Source of the DNA: a virus
Virus record (IMG/VR): IMGVR_UViG_3300025154_002797
Location: 1 to 36,294 of that record
Strand: one strand, 5' to 3'
Length of the DNA: 36,294 nucleotides
A program made the translations under genes and the position numbers. The notes beneath the pieces were generated by a model. The model was not told where the DNA came from and did not search any database. It saw only the letters and a program-made list of their open reading frames with translations. Positions 22,785 through 31,484 of the stretch are shown one piece after another (positions within the stretch are counted from its first letter, which is position 1; each line of letters begins with the position of its first letter).

Positions 22785-23912
22785 ATGAGTAATAATTTAG
22801 AAATAGCAATCGGCGAAAAAATAAAATCATTCCGCAAAAAAAGAGAAATTACGCAGGAACAATTAGCTCAATATTTGAATATATCGTTTCAATCTGTGAG
22901 CAAATGGGAATGCGGTGACGCTTACCCCGATGTAACAATGCTGCCGAAAATAGCATTATTTTTTAGAGTTACCACAGATGAGCTTTTATGTATCGACAAG
23001 TTAAAAGAACAGGAAGAAGTAGAAGAGTATCTAAAACGTAAAGAAGAACTTCTCTCCAGAGGACACACTAAAGAAGCAATTGTGGAAATGCGTGAAGCAA
23101 ATGCAAAATATCCTGGCAATTTTAAAATAATGTACGAATTGTCATATGCAATACAAACTGATGCATTTGCTGTCCCTGACAGGGAATATCAACATAACGC
23201 ATGGAAAGAAATAGTATCCATCGGCGAAAAAATCCGTACAGAGTGCAGGGACGATACTATACGGCAAGATATTATAGAGGTTATGACATATGCTTATAAA
23301 TTCCTCGGTGAAAAAGAAAAAGCAGTAAAATTAATAAATGAAAATTTAAGTGGGCTTTGGATTTCACGAGAGAGGATGCTTGAACTTGTACTTGAAGGTG
23401 ATGATTTAATAAAACAACGCCAGCAAAACTTACTTACATTCACAGAATTATGTTCTTGGGAAATGTATTATCTTTCAGAAGATTTCGTACCGGAAGACAG
23501 GATTGTCGTACTTGAAAATATAATAAAAATGAATTCTATGATATTTACGGACGGCAATTATGGATACTATCATATATTAATTCCGAATTTTCATATTAAT
23601 GCAATGAATATAAATTTAAATTTAGGAAATAACGAAAAAGCTCTTGAAAATCTTAGAAGTGCTACCGATCATGCTTTCGCGTTCGATAATTTAAAACCTT
23701 TTACACCATATACAGCACCATTAATCAATAAAACGATATATGGGAACTTAGTTACAAGCCAAAAAGGTAATCAAGCATATAATTTATTGAAACAGCTTGA
23801 CGATGAACGGTACGACGTTATACGCAACATGCATGAATTTATGGAAATCTACGAAAATTTAAAAAAATATGCGAAAGATGATGTTCTGTCTCCCAAAAAT
23901 TGTACCAGTTAA
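22785..23912 (+). CDS. XRE-family regulator with TPR-like C-terminal domain
   Basis: A 375-residue regulator. Residues 1-70 are an XRE helix-turn-helix (IGEKIKSFRKKREITQEQLAQYLNISFQSVSKWECGDAYPDVTMLPKIA). Residues about 85-370 are helical with repeat-like units (GHTKEAIVEMREANAKYPGN, KFLGEKEKAVKLINENL, LGNNEKALENLRSATDHA), like TPR domains of peptide- or stress-sensing clostridial regulators. It is markedly more AT-rich than its phage neighbours and lies between DUF4314 and TerL, with its own promoter and terminator. It looks like a host-derived cargo gene, not the phage repressor. ATG 22785 has GGAGG at good spacing. Confidence 0.8.
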   Translation: MSNNLEIAIGEKIKSFRKKREITQEQLAQYLNISFQSVSKWECGDAYPDVTMLPKIALFFRVTTDELLCIDKLKEQEEVEEYLKRKEELLSRGHTKEAIVEMREANAKYPGNFKIMYELSYAIQTDAFAVPDREYQHNAWKEIVSIGEKIRTECRDDTIRQDIIEVMTYAYKFLGEKEKAVKLINENLSGLWISRERMLELVLEGDDLIKQRQQNLLTFTELCSWEMYYLSEDFVPEDRIVVLENIIKMNSMIFTDGNYGYYHILIPNFHINAMNINLNLGNNEKALENLRSATDHAFAFDNLKPFTPYTAPLINKTIYGNLVTSQKGNQAYNLLKQLDDERYDVIRNMHEFMEIYENLKKYAKDDVLSPKNCTS

Positions 23913-23928
23913 AGTGTTAATCTATTTT

Positions 23929-23959
23929 ACAGAGCCGAATAGGCTCTGTTTTAATCTTT
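23929..23959 (+). terminator. Terminator of the XRE cassette
   Basis: ACAGAGCC (23929-23936), loop GAATA, GGCTCTGT (23942-23949), then TTTAATCTTT. It lies 17 bases after the XRE stop and immediately before the TerL ribosome site, so late transcripts must read through it. Confidence 0.75.
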
Positions 23960-23977
23960 GCGGAAGGAGGCGCACCG

Positions 23978-25603
23978 ATAATCGATTACAACTATACACC
24001 TACAAAGCTCATGCTTCCGACTTCTCACTACGATAAACGTCGTGCCGACTTTGCGGTAGGCTTTATCCAAATGCTCAAGCACACCACCGGTGAGTGGTAC
24101 GGGAAGCAGTTTCAGTTGATACCGTGGCAGGAGCAGATTATCCGGGACATCTTCGGTATCGTGGATGCGGACGGTTACCGACAGTTCCGTACCGCTTATG
24201 TTGAAGTGGGAAAGAAAAATGGTAAATCAGAGCTTGCAGCAGCGATTGCTCTTTATCTGTTGTTTGCTGACGGTGAAGCTGGTGCGGAGGTGTATTCCTG
24301 TGCTGCCGATATCAACCAGGCGAGTATCGTTTTCAATACTGCAAAAGCGATGGTGGAGCAATGCGCTGATTTGAATCGCATCTCAAAACTTGTTCCATCC
24401 ACCAAACGAATCATCTTTCCACACACTAATAGCTTTTATCGGGTGTTGTCTTCCGAAACTAAATCCAAGCAAGGTTTCAATGTATCTGGACTTATCTTTG
24501 ATGAGTTATTCGCACAACAAACCAGAGAACTGTTCGATACAATGACCAAATATACGGGTGATGCCAGACGGCAGCCATTATACTTTCTTATCACCACGGC
24601 AGGACGAGCAAAAACTTCGATTTGCTATGAAATCCACTGTAAAGCAAAAGCAATTCTGGACGGTTCGAAGATTGACGCCTCTTTCTATCCCGCCGTATTT
24701 GGTATCGAGGAAGGAGAAGAATGGGAAGACAAAACAGTCTGGCGAAAAGTTAATCCCTCTATTGGCGTGACGATTCCTTTCGAAACGGTTCAAGCAGCCT
24801 ATGAACAAGCAAAGCAGAACCCTGCTGAAGAGATGCACTTCCGACAGTTCCGTCTGAACGAATGGTGTAATGCAGACATCCGCTGGATTCCAATGGATAA
24901 ATGGGACGCTTGCGGAGACCAGCGTGACGCTGGACCCAAATTAGAAGAACAGATGGAAGGTAGAGATTGCTATGCCGGTCTTGACCTTTCTTCGACCGGT
25001 GACCTTACAGCTCTGGTACTGGTGTTCCCACCCCAATCCGGTGATACAAAATACACTGTCCTACCTTTTTACTGGTTGCCCGAAGAGGTTGTTGACCTGC
25101 GTACACGGCGAGACCACGTTCCATATGCCGTATGGAAGAAGATGGGAGTGTTCAACACCACAGAAGGCAATGTGGTCGACTATGATTACATTGTTTCTTT
25201 CATCGCCAAGCTGTCCGAGCGGTTCAGAATCAGGGAAATCGCTTACGATCGATACGGTGCCGAAAAAATACGACGCGATCTTGAAGAACTGGGTGCTGAA
25301 CACGGATTTGTTGTTTTTCCTTTTGGTCAGGGTTTCATATCCATGTCTCCTCCCTCGAAGGACTTCTACCAGTTTGTAATGGAAGGTAAAATCCGACACG
25401 GAAAACACCCTGTGCTTGACTGGAACATGAGCAATGTTATCATAGATCAGGACGCAGCAGGAAACATTAAACCGAACAAAAAAAAATCCACCGAAAAGAT
25501 CGATGGTGTGGTTGCTTTAATTATGGGACTTGCGAGAGCGACGATCGGCGGTGGAATATCCTCCGAAAGCGTTTATAATGAAAGAGGTTTAATCATTTTG
25601 TAA
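23978..25603 (+). CDS. terL: Terminase large subunit (probable ATA start)
   Basis: The packaging ATPase-nuclease, about 541 residues. Walker A is VGKKNGKSEL near residue 80, Walker B LIFDEL near 170, nuclease acids lie in GLDLSSTGDLTAL and IAYDRYGAEKI, and the end has KSTEKIDGVVALIMGLAR. The only ATG (24011) lacks a ribosome site and would delete family residues before LPTSHYDK. GGAAGGAGG ends seven bases before ATA 23978, giving IDYNYTPTKLM, as expected for the family. No ATG, GTG or TTG lies between. Initiation at AUA, or a mutated ATG, is therefore inferred. It is separated from TerS by methyltransferase and cargo genes. Confidence 0.88.
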   Translation: MIDYNYTPTKLMLPTSHYDKRRADFAVGFIQMLKHTTGEWYGKQFQLIPWQEQIIRDIFGIVDADGYRQFRTAYVEVGKKNGKSELAAAIALYLLFADGEAGAEVYSCAADINQASIVFNTAKAMVEQCADLNRISKLVPSTKRIIFPHTNSFYRVLSSETKSKQGFNVSGLIFDELFAQQTRELFDTMTKYTGDARRQPLYFLITTAGRAKTSICYEIHCKAKAILDGSKIDASFYPAVFGIEEGEEWEDKTVWRKVNPSIGVTIPFETVQAAYEQAKQNPAEEMHFRQFRLNEWCNADIRWIPMDKWDACGDQRDAGPKLEEQMEGRDCYAGLDLSSTGDLTALVLVFPPQSGDTKYTVLPFYWLPEEVVDLRTRRDHVPYAVWKKMGVFNTTEGNVVDYDYIVSFIAKLSERFRIREIAYDRYGAEKIRRDLEELGAEHGFVVFPFGQGFISMSPPSKDFYQFVMEGKIRHGKHPVLDWNMSNVIIDQDAAGNIKPNKKKSTEKIDGVVALIMGLARATIGGGISSESVYNERGLIIL

Positions 25604-25630
25604 AGACAAAAAAGATGAATATAAAAAAGG

Positions 25631-25659
25631 TTGCATAGTATTTATTCTTATGGTATGAT
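25631..25659 (+). promoter_or_regulatory. Promoter of the AraC cassette
   Basis: TTGCAT (25631-25636), 17-base spacer, TATGAT (25654-25659) with TGG just upstream (extended -10). It lies about 28 bases after the TerL stop and drives the AraC gene. Confidence 0.6.
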
Positions 25660-25812
25660 TTGTTTATAAAATATGCATTAAAATAAAATTAGATAATCTT
25701 TCGACCAATTTATGAAAATATTATTTATAACAGACAACAAAAAGCATTTTTAGACATGACAAATTTAAATAAAAATTGTAATATGGTAATCGGAAGGGGG
25801 CGAAAGAAAAAC

Positions 25813-26736
25813 ATGGAGTGGCTTGACAGTATAAAAAAGTCTATTCGATATATAGAAAACAACTTAACTAATGAGATTAATATTGATGATATTTCAAATC
25901 AAGTATTTTCATCAAGCTCTCATTTTCAACGTATTTTCAATTTAGTAACTGGTATAACCATTGGTGAATATATTCGTAATCGCCGGTTAAGTTTAGCAGG
26001 ACGAGATTTATTGCTCACGAACAATAAAGTCATTGACATAGCTCTGAAGTATCAATATGATACATCAGAAAGTTTTTCAAAGGCATTTACACGATTCCAT
26101 GGAATTTCACCATCAGATGTTAAAAAGTATAGTGATATGCTCAAGTCTTTCAACCCTCTTACTATTAATATTTCAATTCAAGGAGGGTTTGGTATGTCAC
26201 GTATAATTATGGAAAATGAAAATGGTATAAAAATGGAACGAGAAAAATTCGAATATATTAGGTTGGGTAAAACACGTTTTATCGGAATAAATGCGTTTCG
26301 AACTGGCGAGGACTGGGGGCAATTATGGTTACGACGTGCTGAATTTTTACCTTCTTTAAAAGAATTAATGATTGATTATGCAACACCAATAACAGATAAT
26401 TGCGGACTAAAACACCATAACGGCGGATCATACGATGATCCTAATATGGAGTGGCATTTCTTAGTGGGATATTTTTTCAAAGGTGACACTCCAGTTCCCG
26501 AAGGATTTGATTATTATGATGTACCGACAGAAAACACTGCATATGCAACGTATGTCCGTGAAAGTCTTGAAAGCGAAATAGAACCAGCATATCAATTTAC
26601 CCGTGATCAAATTTTAAGTGATGGATTTATTATTCCTTATCCTCAGGCATATTGGTATGCGGAGGTTTTTGAAAATGGTTGGGAAACCGATCTGCGTTTC
26701 GGATATATGTTTGGAGTTGATGAAAAGGGAGTTTGA
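25813..26736 (+). CDS. AraC-family regulator with GyrI-like effector domain
   Basis: A 307-residue regulator. Residues 1-105 carry the two AraC helix-turn-helix motifs (INIDDISNQVFSSSSHFQRIFNLVTGITIGEYIRNRRLSLA and VIDIALKYQYDTSESFSKAFTRFHGISPSDVKK). Residues about 135-305 resemble the GyrI-like/effector-binding fold (WHFLVGYFFKGDTPVPEGFDYYDVPTENTAYATY, then AYWYAEVFENGW), known to bind hydrophobic or cationic small molecules in SbmC, Rob and BmrR. ATG 25813 has GGAAGGGGG twelve bases upstream; earlier in-frame ATGs exist at 25756 and 25783. AT-rich and host-like, it heads a two-gene cargo cassette between TerL and portal. Confidence 0.85.
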   Translation: MEWLDSIKKSIRYIENNLTNEINIDDISNQVFSSSSHFQRIFNLVTGITIGEYIRNRRLSLAGRDLLLTNNKVIDIALKYQYDTSESFSKAFTRFHGISPSDVKKYSDMLKSFNPLTINISIQGGFGMSRIIMENENGIKMEREKFEYIRLGKTRFIGINAFRTGEDWGQLWLRRAEFLPSLKELMIDYATPITDNCGLKHHNGGSYDDPNMEWHFLVGYFFKGDTPVPEGFDYYDVPTENTAYATYVRESLESEIEPAYQFTRDQILSDGFIIPYPQAYWYAEVFENGWETDLRFGYMFGVDEKGV

Positions 26737-26741
26737 TAAAA

Positions 26742-27212
26742 ATGGGTAGTTATCTTGACAGTAAAAAATCATTCGAAGAAACCGCTCTATTATTACCGCA
26801 AAACCAACAAGAGAATTTGCGTTTATTTCTTGAAATAACTAAAACAAAGCCCAAATGGTATGCTACAAACAATTTCAAATATTCGTATAACGGTATTAGT
26901 GTTTATCGATTAAATTTCACAGAAAAAGATACATGGAGAATCAATTTAACTGTAGAGAAAGCTGGTAATATTGACGAAGTGTTACTTTTATTATCAAAAC
27001 CCTTTCAAGATTTCTTTTTTACAAACTTAAGACGTTGTAAGCAATGTAATCCGGCACATGGTAACGGTAAGAGAATTATTATTTTAGATAACGAATATTT
27101 CGTATGTGCAGAACCAGAGATTCAGATTTGTAATCCGACAGTTTCTGATATAGAAATGTTATATGAAGTAATAAACTTACGTAAAAATAATATAAAACTG
27201 ATTAAGAAATAA
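26742..27212 (+). CDS. Cys-containing protein partnered with the AraC regulator
   Basis: A 156-residue protein I do not recognise. It has an N-terminal helix-rich part (FEETALLLPQNQQENLRLFLEIT), a beta-rich middle and a late cluster RRCKQCNPAHGNGKRIIILDNEYFVCAEPEIQIC, with CxxC and two further Cys that could bind metal or be redox active. AAGGGAG precedes ATG 26742 by about ten bases; TTG 26733 would overlap the AraC stop. Close coupling suggests that it is the regulator's output or sensory partner. A terminator follows 40 bases later. Confidence 0.6.
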   Translation: MGSYLDSKKSFEETALLLPQNQQENLRLFLEITKTKPKWYATNNFKYSYNGISVYRLNFTEKDTWRINLTVEKAGNIDEVLLLLSKPFQDFFFTNLRRCKQCNPAHGNGKRIIILDNEYFVCAEPEIQICNPTVSDIEMLYEVINLRKNNIKLIKK

Positions 27213-27252
27213 TGTGTTGTCTATAAGTTTACATAGCAATTTTAAAAATTTG

Positions 27253-27287
27253 AAGGATAATTTTTCTATGAATTATCCTTTTCTTAT
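27253..27287 (+). terminator. Terminator of the AraC cassette
   Basis: AAGGATAATT (27253-27262) pairs perfectly with AATTATCCTT (27271-27280), followed by TTCTTAT. It ends the AraC unit just before the portal gene, another stop signal inside the late operon. Confidence 0.7.
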
Positions 27288-27310
27288 ACCCTTTTACAAG
27301 GAGAGTATCT

Positions 27311-28633
27311 ATGAAATTATTATCAGGTATATTTCATTTCCGCGACAAACCTAAAAACGCTCTCAATGGCTGCCGGTACAGCTTTCTGTTCGGAAGTACA
27401 AACTCCGGAAAGCCGGTCAACGAACATACCGCCATGCAGATGACAGCGGTGTACAGTTGCGTGAGGATACTGTCCGAAACACTGGCAGGACTACCGCTCC
27501 ATGTATACAAGTACAACGACTCGGGTGGTAAAGAAAAATATCTCACCCATCCGTTATATAGGTTGCTCCACGATGAGCCAAACCCTGAGATGACTTCATT
27601 CGCGTTCCGTGAAACGCTGATGAGTCATCTTTTGTTATGGGGTAATGCTTACGCTCAGATTATCCGAAACGCCCGTGGTGAGGTACTCGCTCTTTACCCG
27701 TTGATGCCGAACAAAATGACTGTCGACCGCGATTCAAACGGTCGACTTTATTATTTATACCAGCGGAGTTCAGAGGATACACCCTCGCTCGGAAAAGACA
27801 GTCAGGTCTACCTCGATCCGTCCGATGTTTTGCATATCCCCGGTTTGGGATTTGATGGATTGGTCGGCTATTCACCAATTGCAATGGCGAAGAACGCTGT
27901 TGGACTTGCCATTGCTACCGAAGAATACGGAGCAAAATTCTTCGCCAACGGTGCCGCGCCGGGCGGTGTGCTTGAACATCCCGGTACAATTAAAGACCCG
28001 CAGAAGGTCAAGGATAGCTGGAACTCCGCTTACCAAGGTAGTTCAAATTCTCATCGTGTTGCAGTCCTCGAGGAGGGCATGAAATACCAAGCTATCGGTA
28101 TCTCGCCCGAACAGGCACAATTTCTTGAAACGAGGAAGTTTCAGATCAACGAGATCGCTCGTATTTTCCGAGTGCCTCCGCATATGCTTGCTGACCTTGA
28201 AAAGAGTAGTTTTTCCAACATTGAGCAACAAAGCTTGGAATTCGTGAAATACACCCTCGACCCGTGGGTTGTGCGTTGGGAACAGTCCATGTGCCGCGCT
28301 CTGCTTTCTAACAGTGAAAAAAGCATTGTATTCATCAAATTCAATGTAGATGGTTTACTTCGTGGTGATTATCAAAGCCGAATGAGCGGGTATGCAACCG
28401 CAAGGCAGAACGGTTGGATGAGTGCTAACGACATACGAGAGCTTGAAAACCTCGACCGTATTCCAGAAGATTTGGGAGGTGACTTATACGTCATAAACGG
28501 TGCGATGACTAAGCTTCAAGACGCAGGTCTTTTTGGGAAAAAGCCTGAGCCTGCAACTAATAAAGAAGAAACGGAGGAAGATACTGATGAAACAAACAAC
28601 ACAGACAGAAATACCTCAACTTTCAAAAAATAA
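27311..28633 (+). CDS. HK97-family portal protein
   Basis: A 440-residue portal protein. Typical elements are AMQMTAVYSCVRILSETLAGLPLHVYKY near the start, HPLYRLLHDEPNPEMTSFAFRETLM, LWGNAYAQIIRN, LYPLMPNKMTV, and IFRVPPHMLADLEKSSFSNIEQQSLEFVKYTLDPW. The C-terminal end is a Glu/Thr/Asn-rich tail. It forms the dodecameric ring through which TerL pumps DNA. ATG 27311 follows AAGGAGAG by six bases. It overlaps the protease gene by about 47 bases, so the head genes are translationally linked. Confidence 0.92.
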   Translation: MKLLSGIFHFRDKPKNALNGCRYSFLFGSTNSGKPVNEHTAMQMTAVYSCVRILSETLAGLPLHVYKYNDSGGKEKYLTHPLYRLLHDEPNPEMTSFAFRETLMSHLLLWGNAYAQIIRNARGEVLALYPLMPNKMTVDRDSNGRLYYLYQRSSEDTPSLGKDSQVYLDPSDVLHIPGLGFDGLVGYSPIAMAKNAVGLAIATEEYGAKFFANGAAPGGVLEHPGTIKDPQKVKDSWNSAYQGSSNSHRVAVLEEGMKYQAIGISPEQAQFLETRKFQINEIARIFRVPPHMLADLEKSSFSNIEQQSLEFVKYTLDPWVVRWEQSMCRALLSNSEKSIVFIKFNVDGLLRGDYQSRMSGYATARQNGWMSANDIRELENLDRIPEDLGGDLYVINGAMTKLQDAGLFGKKPEPATNKEETEEDTDETNNTDRNTSTFKK

Positions 28634-29324
28634 GTTCTGGAATTGGGTAAAGGATGAAGAGTCCGGTACACGTACTCTTTACTTGAATGGAGTAATAGCA
28701 GAAGAGTCATGGTTCGATGACGATGTCACTCCTAAAGCGTTCAAAGCAGAATTGTTTTCGGGTTCAGGTGATGTAACTATTTGGCTGAATTCGCCCGGTG
28801 GCGATTGCATCGCAGCGAGTCAGATATATGCCATGCTCATGGACTACAAAGGAAACGTAACAGTTAAAATTGATGGTATTGCAGCATCCGCGGCAAGTGT
28901 AATCGCCATGGCTGGTACGACTGTTTTGATGGCACCGACCGCTTTGATGATGATCCACAACCCTTTAACAATGGCAATAGGTGATAGCGAAGAAATGCAG
29001 AAAGCAATCGCCATGCTCGATGAGGTGAAGGAAAGTATCATCAACGCTTATGAAATCAAGACTGGAATGTCACGTTCAAAAATTTCCCACTTGATGGATG
29101 CAGAAACATGGCTCAACGCTAATAAAGCAATTGAACTTGGTTTTGCCGACAGCATTCTGGAGGATGAAAAAAAGCGAGTACAGTCAGATGATATCACTTA
29201 TGCGTTCAGTCGTAGAGCTGTAACAAATTCATTGCTGAATAAAATAATTCCAAAGAAACCACCTGTAAAAACAGGAACACCCATAGACACGCTTGAAAAG
29301 CGGCTGTCTTTAATTTCACACTAA
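28587..29324 (+). CDS. ClpP-like prohead maturation protease
   Basis: A 245-residue ClpP-fold serine protease. NSPGGDCIAASQIYAML forms the oxyanion region, the nucleophilic Ser is in GIAASAASVIAMAG, and the His is in MMIHNPLTMAIG; the Asp of the triad lies further on (likely in the KTGMSRSKISHLMDAETWL area). It processes the capsid precursor in phages of HK97 type. ATG 28587 has CGGAGGA at good spacing and lies inside the portal gene's end. The longer open frame to 28533 is not needed. Confidence 0.9.
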   Translation: MKQTTQTEIPQLSKNKFWNWVKDEESGTRTLYLNGVIAEESWFDDDVTPKAFKAELFSGSGDVTIWLNSPGGDCIAASQIYAMLMDYKGNVTVKIDGIAASAASVIAMAGTTVLMAPTALMMIHNPLTMAIGDSEEMQKAIAMLDEVKESIINAYEIKTGMSRSKISHLMDAETWLNANKAIELGFADSILEDEKKRVQSDDITYAFSRRAVTNSLLNKIIPKKPPVKTGTPIDTLEKRLSLISH

Positions 29325-29344
29325 ATTTTAAGGAGGAACACAAA

Positions 29345-30544
29345 ATGAACAAAATACTTGAACTGCGTGAAAAACGTGCTAAGGCATGGGAAGCTGCAAA
29401 GGCTTTCCTTGACACCAAACGCGGTACCGACGGATTAATCTCCGTTGAAGATACCGTTACTTATGATAAAATGGAGGCCGATGTCGTTGCACTCGGTAAG
29501 GAGATCGACCGTCTTGAACGACAGGAAGCGCTCGACCGCGAACTGAACCTTCCGTTGAACACACCCCTTACAGGAAAACCCGTTGTTCCGGGTGCGGAAA
29601 CCAAAACAGGACGTGCTTCTGACGAGTACAAAAAAGCGTTTTGGAACGCACTTCGCAGCAAGACCCCAAACTATGAAATTCTGAATGCTTTGCAAATCGG
29701 CAGCGATACTGAGGGAGGTTACCTTGTTCCCGACGAGTTCGAAAAAACCTTGATTGAATCCCTTACAGAAGAAAATATCTTCCGTCAGCTTGCTCATGTA
29801 ATTCAAACAGCGAATGGTGACAGAAAAATACCGGTTGTGGCTTCTAAGGGTACAGCTTCCTGGATTGAGGAGGAAGGTGCGATTCCGGAAAGCGATGATG
29901 TATTCGGACAGACAAACATCGGTGCTTACAAACTCGGTACAATGATTAAAGTATCTGAGGAGCTCTTGAATGACGGTGTGTTCGACCTTCAGGGGTACAT
30001 TTCAAAAGAATTCGGTCGCCGTATCGGTAACAAGGAAGAGGATGCTTTCTTCAACGGAGACGGTACAGGAAAACCTACTGGCATATTCAACTCAACGAAC
30101 GGAGCACAGGTTGGAGTTACATCTGCAGCAACGACAGCAATAACAGCTGATGAGATCATGGATTTGTTTTACTCGTTGAGAAGTCCTTACAGAAAGAACG
30201 CTCTATTCATAACAAACGATTCCACCATCAAAGCTATCCGAAAGCTGAAAGATGGTCAAGGTCAATACCTATGGCAGCCATCTCTCCAAGCAGGTACAAC
30301 AGACACCATTCTCGGTAAGCGAATCTTTACATCCTCTTATGTACCTGAGATATCATCGGGAGCAAAGACTGTTGCTTTCGGTGATTTTTCATATTACTGG
30401 ATCGCAGACAGACAAGGTCGTACTTTCAAGCGTCTGAACGAGTTATTCGCGGCAACCGGTCAGGTAGGTTTTCTTGCGACTCAGCGTCTTGACGGTAAAT
30501 TGATTCTTCCCGAAGCAATCAAGGTACTTTCTATGAAAGTGTAG
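29345..30544 (+). CDS. HK97-family major capsid protein
   Basis: A 399-residue major capsid protein with an N-terminal delta/scaffold domain (about 1-100, including a coiled-coil KMEADVVALGKEIDRLERQEALDREL) that the protease should remove. The shell domain contains EGGYLVPDEFEKTLIESL, ASWIEEEGAIPESDDVFGQTNIGAYKLGTMIKVSEELL, FFNGDGTGKPTGIF and the C-terminal AFGDFSYYWIADRQGRTFKRL. AAGGAGG precedes ATG 29345. The late start suits high expression. Confidence 0.93.
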   Translation: MNKILELREKRAKAWEAAKAFLDTKRGTDGLISVEDTVTYDKMEADVVALGKEIDRLERQEALDRELNLPLNTPLTGKPVVPGAETKTGRASDEYKKAFWNALRSKTPNYEILNALQIGSDTEGGYLVPDEFEKTLIESLTEENIFRQLAHVIQTANGDRKIPVVASKGTASWIEEEGAIPESDDVFGQTNIGAYKLGTMIKVSEELLNDGVFDLQGYISKEFGRRIGNKEEDAFFNGDGTGKPTGIFNSTNGAQVGVTSAATTAITADEIMDLFYSLRSPYRKNALFITNDSTIKAIRKLKDGQGQYLWQPSLQAGTTDTILGKRIFTSSYVPEISSGAKTVAFGDFSYYWIADRQGRTFKRLNELFAATGQVGFLATQRLDGKLILPEAIKVLSMKV

Positions 30545-30563
30545 GCGTGTATAATGAGTTATA

Positions 30564-30788
30564 ATGCTAAAAAACTACACTGAACAAGGTGGAAATCATA
30601 CCGTCATTGGTGGCGCTCTCACAATCAAAGAGGGTGCTACCTTGAATATCGAAACCGGAGCGAAACTGAACGGATTACCGAAAGCAGCAAATCAAGCAGC
30701 AAGTACGGAAACAACGAGTCCCACGAAAGCCGAGTTCAACGCTCTGCTTGAAAAACTCAAGGCAGCGGGTATCATGATAGCAGATTAA
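30564..30788 (+). CDS. Head fibre-like protein
   Basis: A 74-residue protein like phage head fibre proteins: KNYTEQGGNHTVIGGALTIKEGATLNIETGA (beta-helical capsid-binding start), a linker, and a terminal helix FNALLEKLKAAGIMI. No clear ribosome site precedes ATG 30564; it begins 20 bases after the capsid stop, so re-initiation is likely. It decorates the capsid surface. Confidence 0.75.
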   Translation: MLKNYTEQGGNHTVIGGALTIKEGATLNIETGAKLNGLPKAANQAASTETTSPTKAEFNALLEKLKAAGIMIAD

Positions 30789-30813
30789 TTTATTATGAAA
30801 GGCGGCAGTGAAG

Positions 30814-31125
30814 ATGAATACCTTACTTGAGAAAGTCAAAGCGAATCTGATTCTGGAACATTCTGAAGACGATGAACTCCTACAATTATATATCACTGCC
30901 GCTGTTTCATATGCCGAGAGTTATCAGCATTTACCCGCAGGATATTACACAGAAAACAATATACCGCCAACAACAGAACAAGCCGTCATCATGCTGTCAT
31001 CTCACTTTTACGAAAGCAGAGATGGCAGCACAGGCGGCTTTTTTAATGATTCTATTCAAGCGAGTCAACAGGTATGGAACACGGTGAATATGTTGCTAAG
31101 GTTGGATAGAGATTATCACTTTTAG
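30814..31125 (+). CDS. gp6-like head-tail connector
   Basis: A 103-residue, mostly helical protein with LLEKVKANLILEHSEDDELLQLYITAAVSYAESYQHLP and AVIMLSSHFYESRDGSTGG, typical for gp6-like head-tail connectors (the DNA-packaging adaptor ring under the portal). AAAGGCGG precedes ATG 30814 by eight bases; GTG 30808 is too close to that site. Its stop overlaps, tail to tail, the end of the antisense GNAT cassette, so the insertion has not damaged it. Confidence 0.82.
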   Translation: MNTLLEKVKANLILEHSEDDELLQLYITAAVSYAESYQHLPAGYYTENNIPPTTEQAVIMLSSHFYESRDGSTGGFFNDSIQASQQVWNTVNMLLRLDRDYHF

Positions 31126-31484
31126 GAACTTAACACTTTCTCAAAAGTATATCCCATGCGTTCTACACCATCCCCTGTTGTGCATTTTCCGTATTCGGTA
31201 ATGGCATATCCATACTTTTTATAAAGGTTTTGTGCTGGAATATTGTTTTCAGTGGTATGGACGCCCATCTTATTAAAACCTTTTTCTTTTACGTAATTTT
31301 CAGCAAATCCAACGGCATATTTACCGACACCTTGTTTTTGCATTTTTGGGTGAACTGCAAGCATGCTGATCCAAGCAATATCTTTCCCCTGCAAACCATT
31401 GATTTTCAACCACGCACAGGGCATTGCTCCTTTACAGACAAGAAAATGAGTTTCATCTGGATCTCCTATTGAAAGTAGTTCTTT
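31122..31484 (-). pseudogene. Third GNAT domain cut off by an in-frame TGA
   Basis: Directly behind the TGA of the GNAT gene the same frame continues without shift for about 120 codons: KELLSIGDPDETHFLVCKG, AWISMLAVHPKMQKQGVGKYAVGFAENY (acetyl-CoA loop QKQGVG intact) and NIPAQNLYKKYGYAITEYG. With the 35 residues before the stop it makes a complete GNAT domain, so TGA sits where a Trp (TGG) is likely. A restart at ATG 31424 has AAAGGAG only two bases away and would miss the first strands. It ends against the connector gene's stop. Confidence 0.75.

Noticed and set aside
22785-23912. XRE protein as the phage immunity repressor
   Set aside because: Its TPR-like C-terminal domain, host-like composition and place in the late operon argue against a CI-type role; no matching operators are seen at the early promoter.
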